Shown one piece after another: positions 1-7,786 of a stretch of DNA of 64,000 nucleotides (positions within the stretch are counted from its first letter, which is position 1; every line of letters starts with the position of its first letter). A model generated the notes under the pieces. The model saw only the letters and a list, made by a program, of their open reading frames with translations, was not told where the DNA came from and did not search any database. Made by a program: the position numbers and the translations under genes. The DNA is from Verrucomicrobiota bacterium. GTDB lineage: Bacteria > Verrucomicrobiota > Kiritimatiellia > RFP12 > UBA1067. The stretch covers positions 98,711-162,710 of the forward strand of contig JAHFSX010000012.1 of the NCBI GenBank assembly GCA_023269675.1. The letters run 5' to 3'.

Positions 1-1
1 C

Positions 2-2053
2 AGGGCCGTCGCGCTGGACAGACAGGGCGGCACAACCGAGTCCTTCTGGACGGTGTGTGTGAGCAACGTGCCCGCCAGCCAGGCGGTGACTTTCAACGCG
101 TTGCCGGTCACGGCGCCGGGCGACGCGGATCTCGCGCCGGGAGCGACGTCGTCGTCGGGCCTGCCGGTCTTTTACACGAGCTCCGACGAGTCCGTGGCGC
201 AGGTCGTGGGCGGCCTGATCCACGTCGTCGGGGCAGGCACGGCGCTGATCGCGGCGGGCCAGGCGGGCAACGCGGACTACAAGGCGGCGACGCCGGTCAG
301 GCAGACGTTGACGGTGAAGGCGCGCCTCGCGGTGGAGATCCCCGGCGGCGGCGGGACGGTGACCGGCGCGGGTCTCTACGCGCCCGGGGCCAGGGTCGCC
401 CTGACGGCGAAGCCCGCGGCCGGCTATACGTTCCTGCGCTGGGAGAACGGCTCGCAGGCCGCCGCGCGGGGCCTCGTGATGCCGAACGCGAGCGTGACGG
501 TATCGGCGCTCTTCAAGCCGACGTCCGACGTTTCCGTGCCGGGGATCGGGGATCCTGGCCCGCAACAGGCGACGGTCGGCGTGTTTTTCAGCCTGCCGGT
601 GGACGTCACCTCCGAGAGTGCGCCGACGGTGACGGTGACCGGGCTGCCGACGGGCCTGAAGTATGCCGCCGCGACGAAGTCGGTCACCGGCGTGCCGAAG
701 GCGGCCGTCGCCAACTGGAGCGTGACGATCACGGCGAGGAATGTGAAAGCGACCGTCTCCCGGCAGTTCACCCTCACGGTTGCCCCGCTTCCCGCATGGG
801 CCGTGGGGGCGTTCAGCGGCACCTGCGCGATCGGCGACGCCCCGGGCGTGGCGGCCATGACGGTTTCGGCGCGGGGCGGCATCTCGGGCAAGCTTGCGGC
901 GGGCGGCACGAACTACACCTTTAAAGCCGGTTCTTTTACGAACGCGTTCACGTTTGCGGTGATGGCTGTGGCCGGCAGGGCGAAGGTGCCGCTGGCCGTT
1001 TCGTTGACGCCTCCCGGCGCTTCCCTCGGCGGCCCGGTCGCTCTCGGTGCGGCGGAGGGGCGGCTGGACGTTTCCGCAAAAACAGACAGCCCGACGGTCG
1101 TGATGTACCGCAACGTCTGGCGGGACGCGGACATGGCTGCGGCGGCGCAGAACGACACCGGTTACTATACGGCGACACTGCCGGGCGGCGGCGAGTACGG
1201 CAGCGGCTACCTGACCTTCACGGTCGACAAGGTCGGCGGCGTGAAGACCGCGGGAAAATTGGCGGACGGCACGACGGTTTCGCTGAGCGGGACGCTGATT
1301 GTCGATGAGCGCGGCCGCGTGTGGACGGTGCTGTACACGGCGCCGACCGCATATAGGGGCGGGTGCTTCTTCGGGGTGGCGGAGTTCGTGAAGCCGGAGG
1401 GCGGCGATCCGGTCTTCGTGCGGCTCTTGGATGGGGACGCTTTTTATTGGGAGAGCCGCAACCCGCAAGCGACGGAAGACTATGGCGCGGGTTTCAGCCG
1501 TGAACCCGGGTTGACCGGCGGCCGGTACGACAAGCTCGGCAACCTGTACACTTACTACCGGGACCGGGTGCTGACGGTCGGTACGGATGACGGCGCGCCC
1601 GTGCCGGAGGTCCTGGCCGGGGCCAGCCGCGCCGCCTCGGACTGGTGGAATCCGGATGGCCTCGCGCTGACGGTTGTGACCAACAGGCTCGGTGTCATGA
1701 CCGGCCTGTCGGCCCCCAGGCCGGGAGCGCCGCTAAAGGGTGCCGACGGCGCTTACGACTACGGCGCGACCAACGCCGTGGGTCTGTCGGTGACTCTGGC
1801 CCGCGCGACGGGCGTGTTCAAAGGCGCTTTCAAGGCGTGGTTCGACGACGGCGCGACGCACATCCCCCGAAGCATCGCGTTCGAGGGCGCGCTGACGCCC
1901 GAGCGCGAGGACGCCGCCGACGGCGTCGGGGGCCGCGGCTTCTTCTTGTGGTCGGACAAGAGCCAGTACCCGAACCCCTTGGGTCAGCCGGTGCCGTACA
2001 GTTTCAACGGGTCGTATGACTTCCTGCTTCTCACGACTCCGGCAGAGGAGTAA
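2..2053 (+). CDS. Large secreted Ig-like/InlB-repeat protein, 5' end outside the window
   Basis: The frame is already open at the window edge, so the true start and any signal peptide lie upstream; the first possible internal start is a GTG at 53, which I do not believe is the start. Visible modules are a bacterial Ig-like stretch (about nt 80-320), a divergent InlB B-repeat-like segment with the signature F-L-R-W-E-N-G (nt 420-530) and an Ig domain of the He_PIG type (nt 540-790). The last 400 residues contain loosely repeated beta-rich units (G-x-F-x-G followed later by I-S-G-K-L or T-A-G-K-L) that I cannot assign to a family. Such proteins are normally exported and displayed at the cell surface; that role is inferred. 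It stops 10 bases before the next gene. Confidence 0.8.
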   Translation, partial: RAVALDRQGGTTESFWTVCVSNVPASQAVTFNALPVTAPGDADLAPGATSSSGLPVFYTSSDESVAQVVGGLIHVVGAGTALIAAGQAGNADYKAATPVRQTLTVKARLAVEIPGGGGTVTGAGLYAPGARVALTAKPAAGYTFLRWENGSQAAARGLVMPNASVTVSALFKPTSDVSVPGIGDPGPQQATVGVFFSLPVDVTSESAPTVTVTGLPTGLKYAAATKSVTGVPKAAVANWSVTITARNVKATVSRQFTLTVAPLPAWAVGAFSGTCAIGDAPGVAAMTVSARGGISGKLAAGGTNYTFKAGSFTNAFTFAVMAVAGRAKVPLAVSLTPPGASLGGPVALGAAEGRLDVSAKTDSPTVVMYRNVWRDADMAAAAQNDTGYYTATLPGGGEYGSGYLTFTVDKVGGVKTAGKLADGTTVSLSGTLIVDERGRVWTVLYTAPTAYRGGCFFGVAEFVKPEGGDPVFVRLLDGDAFYWESRNPQATEDYGAGFSREPGLTGGRYDKLGNLYTYYRDRVLTVGTDDGAPVPEVLAGASRAASDWWNPDGLALTVVTNRLGVMTGLSAPRPGAPLKGADGAYDYGATNAVGLSVTLARATGVFKGAFKAWFDDGATHIPRSIAFEGALTPEREDAADGVGGRGFFLWSDKSQYPNPLGQPVPYSFNGSYDFLLLTTPAEE

Positions 2054-2063
2054 ACTCGCGCTT

Positions 2064-2744
2064 ATGAATAGATACAAAGTGTTGATTGCCGGTCTGTTGG
2101 CGCTGGCCGGTGTGTTGCTGTACCTGGCCTTGCGGCCTTCCACGCCGGTGGCGAGCGAGAAGGGCCCGGCGCTTGCCTCGGAGGGGAAGCGTCATGCCGC
2201 AGCGGCCAAAACAGCCGCGAAGGCAGAACCGACCAAGAATACGGCTCAGGCCAAGGCCTCCCGGAAGACGTCCCCGATGACGCAGTCCGCCGAAGCGGAA
2301 CGGCCCGCGGTTAATCCGGGCGAAACGCAGCAGGCGGCGGCAGCGCCGGAAGCGAAGACGCCGCGCGAAAAGGCGGTCGACGCGTGGGAGTCGCTGGTCG
2401 ACCAGGTGATCGAGCAGAAGGACCTGCCGGCCGCCGACCAGGCCAAACGCGTCAAGGAGGCTTTCGACAAGCTGGACAAGGCGGATCAGATGGACGGCAT
2501 TCACCGTTCGCTGAACCTCTTTCCGGACGAGCAGTTCCCTGCGCTCTACGCGATCCTCTACGACAAGACCGAGAACGCCGAGGTGCTGGACGCGATCTTC
2601 AGCGATGCGTTGAACCGCCCCGAAGAGATCAAAAACCCGCTGATGAAGGATCTGCGCAAAGACCGCGAGCATCCGATGTACTTCGAGTCGGCCCGGATCC
2701 TGGACGTGGTCGAGCCCGAAGAGGAAAAAGCGCCACAGCCGTGA
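2064..2744 (+). CDS. Membrane-anchored alpha-helical protein of unknown function
   Basis: 226 residues from the ATG at 2064; a purine-rich GAGGAG overlaps the stop of the preceding gene, so the two are probably co-transcribed. Residues 5-25 form one hydrophobic segment, giving a bitopic inner-membrane or uncleaved-signal topology. A low-complexity Ala/Lys/Pro/Thr linker (about 30-110) follows, then a compact helical domain (about 115-215) rich in charged residues with no catalytic motif I recognise, and an acidic Glu-rich tail. The linker suggests the helical domain is held away from the membrane in the periplasm. I do not recognise the family. Confidence 0.75.
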   Translation: MNRYKVLIAGLLALAGVLLYLALRPSTPVASEKGPALASEGKRHAAAAKTAAKAEPTKNTAQAKASRKTSPMTQSAEAERPAVNPGETQQAAAAPEAKTPREKAVDAWESLVDQVIEQKDLPAADQAKRVKEAFDKLDKADQMDGIHRSLNLFPDEQFPALYAILYDKTENAEVLDAIFSDALNRPEEIKNPLMKDLRKDREHPMYFESARILDVVEPEEEKAPQP

Positions 2745-2760
2745 GCCGCGCATAGGACGT

Positions 2761-2876
2761 TCTTAATCCTCATCCTGCTCTTAATCTTAATCCGGTTTTG
2801 GGAGAGATTAGGATTACGATTAAGGATAGGGGAAGCGTTCCTTGTGTTCTTGGGGTACTTGGTGTCTGGGTGGTTA
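2761..2876. repeat. Compound intergenic repeat: GATTAN hexamers plus a CACGAAG-type arm
   Basis: Hexamers of the form GATTAN occur on the plus strand at 2806-2829 (GATTAG, GATTAC, GATTAA, GGATAG) and on the complementary strand at 2761-2794, so the two arrays face each other. Bases 2841-2876 carry CTTGTGTTCTTGGGG...CTTGGTGTCTGGGTGG, which matches one arm of the longer element at 25301-25397. The two repeat types sit together here and again near 25.3-25.5 kb. The whole fills the gap between two convergent genes. Confidence 0.75.
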
Positions 2877-2919
2877 GCTGTTTTTTGGCGGCAAACCGGC
2901 CGCAATTTAATACAACGCG

Positions 2920-4110
2920 CTAACCCAGCCGCTCCATGACCCATTCGTGCTCGGCGACGAGACTGTCCACGACGTCAGCCGGGCGGATCGCGGGCGGCAG
3001 CACGTTGAAGGTGTAGGTCTCGATCTCCAGCGGGTACCCGCTGGCCTGAACGTGCGCGAAAAACCCGGGGGTCAGATCGGTGTGCGTCGAGCCCAGCACC
3101 TCGTCACCCGTATAGAAGAGTGGCACGTGGAAGTGCGTGCGCAGCTCACAGCCCGCGTGCTGGCGCGCCGCCGCCAGCGTCTCCTCTGTCAGGTCGGGCA
3201 GCGGGACGACCTGTCCGCGCGGCAGGCGGATCTTGGTCTGGTGCAGATACACCGGATCGACGAACGCGGCGAGTCGCGTCAGGCACTTCTCCGTGATCGT
3301 CGTGCGGATCGCCGCGCTGAGCTGGATGCGCGCGACGCGGATGCAGGCGCTTTCGAAACGGACCAGCGCGGCGAGCGGGTCTTCGAACGCCACGGCGAAA
3401 TGGCAGGTGTCAAGGCAGAGCCCGATCGTCGAGCGCAACAGCGCCTCCGCCGCGTCCGGCGTGCGGCGCCCCTGAAAGGTCAGCCAGCGCTTCCCTTCCA
3501 CCAGCAGCTCGTCCTCGAACCAGGCGACCACCTCGCCGGTGTCCTCCAGCAGGCAGTCGGGCTCGGGCTCGATCGCGAGCACGATCTCGCGGCCGCTCCG
3601 CTGTTTCAGATCGTGCAGGAACTCCGCCATCACGGCGAGCTGCCGCACATAGACACGGCGGGCATCGGTTTCAGCGGTGGAGGGCGCGCGCCCCCGCGCG
3701 CCGTTGCCCTTGTAGCCGAGGGGCACGGTCGAGATGTTGCCGGTCTGGCCTTCGGGGAGCAGCGCGGCGAGGATGGTGGCCAGGCGCGCGGTGTAGGTCA
3801 GGCGTTCGGGCGTGGACCAGTCGGGCTGGTAGACCGCGGTTTTGACGGCGGTGTTGTGGAACGTGCCGTAGGGGAAGCCGTTGATGCCGGTGACGAAAAG
3901 GTCATGGCGCGCGAGCAGGTCGCGGAACGCGTCCAGCGCGGCGTGGTCGGCGAGTTCCTGCGCGGCGCTGGCGGCGAGGCGCAGGCCGAGCGGGTAGGGC
4001 GCGCCGGGGGAGACGCGCGCCTTCACGGCGAGCGCGTAACGCTCGATGGCGGCGCGGGTTTCGGCCAGGCTTTCGCCGGGGTGGATGTTGAGGCAGTAGG
4101 GAACGGTCAT
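2920..4110 (-). CDS. eboE: EboE-like TIM-barrel protein (putative metabolite traffic protein)
   Basis: 396 residues. The opening Y-C-L-N-I-H-P-G-E-S, the G-I-N-G-F-P-Y-G-x-F-H segment near residue 78 and the later E-P-E-P-D-C and L-D-T-C-H-F motifs match my recollection of the EboE family, a xylose-isomerase-like TIM barrel. The Glu, Asp and His of those motifs sit where such barrels bind a metal. EboE is known from the ebo cluster, thought to help deliver a small metabolite to the periplasm; the actual reaction is unknown. No other ebo genes lie beside it, so here it is solitary. It follows the lipoprotein gene upstream by 23 bases and may share its transcript. No clear Shine-Dalgarno sequence precedes the ATG. 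Confidence 0.75.
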   Translation of the reverse strand: MTVPYCLNIHPGESLAETRAAIERYALAVKARVSPGAPYPLGLRLAASAAQELADHAALDAFRDLLARHDLFVTGINGFPYGTFHNTAVKTAVYQPDWSTPERLTYTARLATILAALLPEGQTGNISTVPLGYKGNGARGRAPSTAETDARRVYVRQLAVMAEFLHDLKQRSGREIVLAIEPEPDCLLEDTGEVVAWFEDELLVEGKRWLTFQGRRTPDAAEALLRSTIGLCLDTCHFAVAFEDPLAALVRFESACIRVARIQLSAAIRTTITEKCLTRLAAFVDPVYLHQTKIRLPRGQVVPLPDLTEETLAAARQHAGCELRTHFHVPLFYTGDEVLGSTHTDLTPGFFAHVQASGYPLEIETYTFNVLPPAIRPADVVDSLVAEHEWVMERLG

Positions 4111-4133
4111 GGAAAAAGTTACACGTTACAGGT

Positions 4134-5213
4134 TCACGGTTGAACGGCCGGGAGGGGAGCTGGAGGGGGAGCGTCCTCGCGCGCCGCAGAGGGCTGGATC
4201 GTCGGGGACGGCGGCAACGGCTTCGACGTGGCGAGCAGAGAGAAGCCCCGCACCTGCATGACGGCGTCATAGGTGCCGGGCATCTCCCAGCCGAAGTTGA
4301 GCCCGCTCACATAGAGGTCTTTGAGTTCGGTTTTGGCGAGATAGCCGTTTTTGCGCGCGAGCTTGAACGCGTAAACGATCCACGGAGCGGCGTTCACCCG
4401 GATGTCCACCCAGCGCGCGTCTTTCCCCGCGAGGAGGAGGCCGTTCTTCACGAAGCCCTCGCCTGCGGCGATGCAGGCCTTGCTGGGGAGGGAGTAGATG
4501 AACTTGCCCGAGGCGTCAGGCTTGCCGCCGTCGCGCTGATAGGTCTCCTCTTTGAGCGGAACCCGGTTGTCGAAGACGGGGATGCCGAACCAGAGCATGT
4601 CGCCGAACCCGTCATCGCCCTGCGTGAGGTTCTGAACGTAAAGGAAGAGCTGGAACTGGGCGGCGTGCAGGTCGGGATCGGGGTCGGGGTGCTTGTCGGC
4701 GAACTCCGTCAGGCGGCACGCCATCGAGACCTCTAGGCGCTGCATCTGTTCGACGCGGCAGAAGTCGGCCGGGTAGCGCGTGTCGGTCAGGGCGGTCGAG
4801 GCCAGCAGATGCGGCCAGGGCTCGTTTTTTTGACGCGGGCGGTCATAGCAGGCCGAGGCGAACAGGCCGAGCTCGATCTCGCCGCGCCGGCTGTCTACGA
4901 TCACCCGCTTCGAAGGGTTGGCGATCTGAAACCGGTCTTTCGCGAGCTGAGTCTGCCGCGTGACGGCGGTGTCGGCGAGGCTGTGTTTCGAGGCCCACTG
5001 CGCCAGCGTCCAGACCGGCGTGCCGCTCTTCGCGGGGCTGCTGCGGAAGACGCCATGCACGCCGCCGTCATCGGTCGGCAGGCCGAGGCCGCGGATGTGG
5101 AACCACTGCGTGAAGGTCGGATCGGGCAAGAGCTCGCGCGGCGCACGCGCGTGGTCGTCGCGCGTGGCGCATCCGGCGAGAATCAGCGATAAAAGGGTGA
5201 GAGTGCGTTTCAT
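4134..5213 (-). CDS. Lipoprotein of unknown function
   Basis: 359 residues. The N-terminus M-K-R-T-L-T-L-L-S-L-I-L-A-G-C is a lipoprotein signal with the lipobox L-A-G-C and lipidated Cys15. The mature part has many aromatic and Gly residues in an alternating pattern (for example W-F-H-I-R-G-L-G, L-F-L-Y-V-Q-N, L-N-F-G-W-E-M-P-G), suggesting a beta-sandwich such as a carbohydrate-binding jelly roll, but I cannot name the family. The C-terminal 35 residues are Pro/Ala-rich. It lies between a secreted beta-helix protein (upstream, same strand) and the EboE-like gene (downstream), hinting at an envelope or glycan role, by inference only. Confidence 0.75.
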   Translation of the reverse strand: MKRTLTLLSLILAGCATRDDHARAPRELLPDPTFTQWFHIRGLGLPTDDGGVHGVFRSSPAKSGTPVWTLAQWASKHSLADTAVTRQTQLAKDRFQIANPSKRVIVDSRRGEIELGLFASACYDRPRQKNEPWPHLLASTALTDTRYPADFCRVEQMQRLEVSMACRLTEFADKHPDPDPDLHAAQFQLFLYVQNLTQGDDGFGDMLWFGIPVFDNRVPLKEETYQRDGGKPDASGKFIYSLPSKACIAAGEGFVKNGLLLAGKDARWVDIRVNAAPWIVYAFKLARKNGYLAKTELKDLYVSGLNFGWEMPGTYDAVMQVRGFSLLATSKPLPPSPTIQPSAAREDAPPPAPLPAVQP

Positions 5214-5228
5214 TTTCAGAGTTGAGCG

Positions 5229-5300
5229 CTGTTTGTAGTACCGCCTTTAGGCGGAATCTTTCATGTTTACGCTGCCGGCTGAAGCCGGTACTACAAACAG
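5229..5300. repeat. 72-bp element with perfect 15-bp terminal inverted repeats
   Basis: The ends CTGTTTGTAGTACCG (5229-5243) and CGGTACTACAAACAG (5286-5300) are exact reverse complements. Inside are two further hairpins: CCGCC-TTTA-GGCGG at 5241-5254 and CCGGC-TGAA-GCCGG around 5275-5288. The nested layout resembles a REP/MITE-type non-coding mobile repeat. It fills the gap between two minus-strand genes and could also act on their transcript. No second copy was found in this window. Confidence 0.75.
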
Positions 5301-5313
5301 GGCAAAGGATACC

Positions 5314-7467
5314 TTACGGCTGTTTCTTGATTTCGTACATGGAGGGGGCCGCGGTGACGGCGAGCTTCGGCAGCAGGCAGGGGTCGCGCGGACCGGCGGC
5401 CGCGACGGCGTCGAACGGTTTGAAGCCGACCTGGGCGGCGGGCGAGCCCGGCTTGAGGCGGAAGTCCCCCGCGGCGGGGTTCTCGAAGAGCGGGTCGGCC
5501 ACGAGCGAGCCGGCGTCCTGCCCGGTCTCGGCCTGCCACTGCGCCAGCGTCTTCTTGCCGGGGAAGATCTCCTGCGAGCCCGGCGCGTGCCAGTAGAGGT
5601 TCGGGCCGAGCTCGTAGTGCTGGGTGGGTTTGCCGTCCTTCACGCCGCGCGCGCCGCCCTTCCAGTTGCTGCCCAAGAGCGCGCCGTCGTTGTCCCAGTA
5701 GACGATGTTGTTGCGGAAGGTGAAGGAGAGGTGCGGTTCGTCGCGCGTGCGCTGGAGCTGGTCTTTGCGCGAGTTGGCGAAGATGTTGTTCTCGATCACG
5801 TTCTCGCGGCCGTAGTGCTGGTGGAAGCCGCCGGTCTTGACGTTGTAGACCAGGTTGTTCCACATGCGGATGCCGGTGGAGCCCTCGTCGGTGTAGAGGC
5901 CCCAGCCGCCGTAGTCGAAGGCGTGGATGTCGTGGATGCGGTTGTCGTGGACCGTGGTGCCCGGCGAGATCCCGAGCGTGTAGACGCCGCCCATGTCGGA
6001 GAGCACGCCCTGCCCGATGTGGTGCAGGTGGTTGAAGGCGACCTCGTTGTGGTGGGCGCGCGAGGGCTCGGCGTAGCCCCAGACCCAGCCGATGGAGACG
6101 GCGGTGTAGTAAAGGTCGCTGATCTCGTTGTTCAGGATGCGGTTGTAGGAGGAGTGGCCGATCCAGACCCCGTGCGCGGCGGGATGGATGCGTCCGCCGC
6201 CGGTGATGCGGCAGTTGCTGATCGTGATGGCGGAGGTGGTCTTGGCGAGGCCGTCCGGCGCGTCGGGCGTGAGCACGTTTTTGGGGGCCTCGGCCATGCG
6301 GTACCCGGCAAAGGGCGGGCCGATCTTGACCCCGCCCGCGCCGAGGTCGGTCATCAGGCAGTGGTCCACGGTGTTGGAGTGCGCGCCCGGGCCGAAGGCC
6401 AGGGTGTAGCCGCCGAGCTGGGTGAAGGCGCAGCGCCGCACGGTGATGTTGCGCGCGCGGACGAACTCCACGGCCGCGGGAATGTTCATCTCGCCCTGCG
6501 GCGTGAAGTTGCCCTCGGGCGGGGTGACCCACTGCGACTGCTTGAAGACCAGCCCTTCGAGGGTGGTGTTGACGAGCGGCTGGTTCTCGAAGCCCTGGAA
6601 GATGAGGAGCTGCGTGAGCACGGGCGCCTCGACGCGGGTGTTGGCGGGCGTCTCGCCGGGCAGCGGCATGTACGCGAGCGTGCCGGTGGGCCGGTCGAGG
6701 TGCCATTCGCCGGGCGCGCCGAAGGCCTCCTTCACGTTCTCGGCCCAGTAGCGGCGGTCCTTGAAGTTGCCCCAGTCGCTGTTGAAGGCGCGGGTCTTGG
6801 GAAACTTCACCGCCCTCAGCGCGGGGTCGATGGCGGCGGCCCGCATGCGCGAGGCGGACCAGACGTGCAGCACGTGGAACTCGATCTCTGCGAGGTTGGC
6901 CCAGGCAACGCTGAGGTCGTTGCTCTGGTAGAGGAAGCCGTTGATGCCGGCGTCGTTCTTCTCGAAGTCCCCGGCGGTCTTGAAGTAGCCCTGCCTCGGC
7001 AGGCGCGGACGGAAGCGGCGCTCGCCGTTGACGAAGAGCTGCGCGAAATCCCACTGGCCCGACCGTACCTCGGGGAGCTGGACGGTCCACGCGCCGTTCG
7101 TGCCGACGGTCCAGCCCGTGATCGCGCGTCCGCCGCTGAAGACGGGCGTCTGGTCGGCGCGGGCGCGGTAAACCACGGGATACGCGGCCGTGCCGCCGTG
7201 CGCGGGCTGGAGCACGATGGGCTTGTCGAGCGCGTAGGTGCCGCCTTGGAAGAGCACCTCGATGCGCTCGACCGGTCCGGCCGGCGGGGTCTCTTTGAAG
7301 GCCTTGACCGCCGCCTGGGCGCGTTCGAAGGTGGCGAACGGCCGCCACCAGGAGCCTGACGCGGCATCGTTGCCGTCCGGCGCGACGTAGATTTTTTTGA
7401 CTGTTCCCGCCTGCGCGGCCGCGGTTCCGGCCATGAGGCCGGCCAACATCCAGACTGCCACTTTCAT
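5314..7467 (-). CDS. Secreted right-handed beta-helix protein, GH141-like
   Basis: About 717 residues from the ATG at 7467, which has GGGGGG six bases upstream; in-frame starts at 7473 and 7491 are less well placed. Residues 1-22 form a type I signal peptide ending A-A-A-Q-A. The first mature stretch I-Y-V-A-P-D-G-N-D and P-F-A-T-F-E-R-A-Q-A-A-V is typical of secreted right-handed parallel beta-helix enzymes; V-F-S-G-G-R-A-I-T-G-W and Q-L-F-V-N-G-E-R-R resemble GH141 glycosidases. Many N-N/N-R-I rungs follow between about 380 and 600. The likely role is cleavage of a complex plant or algal glycan outside the cytoplasm. The family is recalled by pattern, not by search; a polysaccharide lyase is an alternative. 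Confidence 0.7.
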   Translation of the reverse strand: MKVAVWMLAGLMAGTAAAQAGTVKKIYVAPDGNDAASGSWWRPFATFERAQAAVKAFKETPPAGPVERIEVLFQGGTYALDKPIVLQPAHGGTAAYPVVYRARADQTPVFSGGRAITGWTVGTNGAWTVQLPEVRSGQWDFAQLFVNGERRFRPRLPRQGYFKTAGDFEKNDAGINGFLYQSNDLSVAWANLAEIEFHVLHVWSASRMRAAAIDPALRAVKFPKTRAFNSDWGNFKDRRYWAENVKEAFGAPGEWHLDRPTGTLAYMPLPGETPANTRVEAPVLTQLLIFQGFENQPLVNTTLEGLVFKQSQWVTPPEGNFTPQGEMNIPAAVEFVRARNITVRRCAFTQLGGYTLAFGPGAHSNTVDHCLMTDLGAGGVKIGPPFAGYRMAEAPKNVLTPDAPDGLAKTTSAITISNCRITGGGRIHPAAHGVWIGHSSYNRILNNEISDLYYTAVSIGWVWGYAEPSRAHHNEVAFNHLHHIGQGVLSDMGGVYTLGISPGTTVHDNRIHDIHAFDYGGWGLYTDEGSTGIRMWNNLVYNVKTGGFHQHYGRENVIENNIFANSRKDQLQRTRDEPHLSFTFRNNIVYWDNDGALLGSNWKGGARGVKDGKPTQHYELGPNLYWHAPGSQEIFPGKKTLAQWQAETGQDAGSLVADPLFENPAAGDFRLKPGSPAAQVGFKPFDAVAAAGPRDPCLLPKLAVTAAPSMYEIKKQP

Positions 7468-7786
7468 TCGCATCCCCCCGATTGTTTTCACACAGGATAG
7501 CGCATTGAGACTCGCTTGTCAGGCGCGAAATCGGGCGGAACCCCATGCCCACCATGCTCTTTATTGCTACCCTTTTTTGAGGTTGACGATTGCATGCATC
7601 GAAAGTTAACCTATACAAACTTAGAAGAGGAGTGTGTTTATTCTTCACGTTTACGTACTTGCGCTGTGGTATCTGGTTTTGTCCGTCGTCGCCTTCATGG
7701 CGCGACCGAATTTTGTTCTTAAAAGGGTGTCGGCTTCTCTGGTTTCAGGTCGTAGCCCATAAAAGCAACAATCGGGAAGGGCAATC
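7468..7786. other. Intergenic region with divergent leaders
   Basis: 319 bases between the minus-strand beta-helix gene and the plus-strand TSP3 gene. GC falls sharply around 7570-7660. A candidate sigma70-type promoter at 7590-7617 would serve the plus-strand operon and leave a leader of about 165 bases. A 66-codon frame (7590-7790) runs through it, but its composition is not protein-like. Nothing else is seen. Confidence 0.5.
7590..7617 (+). promoter_or_regulatory. Candidate promoter of the TSP3-hydrolase operon
   Basis: TTGCAT at 7590-7595 and TATACA at 7612-7617 are separated by 16 bases and lie in a local AT-rich dip upstream of four tightly spaced plus-strand genes. The same TTGCAT/16-base arrangement precedes the AAPAKK-repeat gene at 60118. 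Transcription start is not known. Confidence 0.45.
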
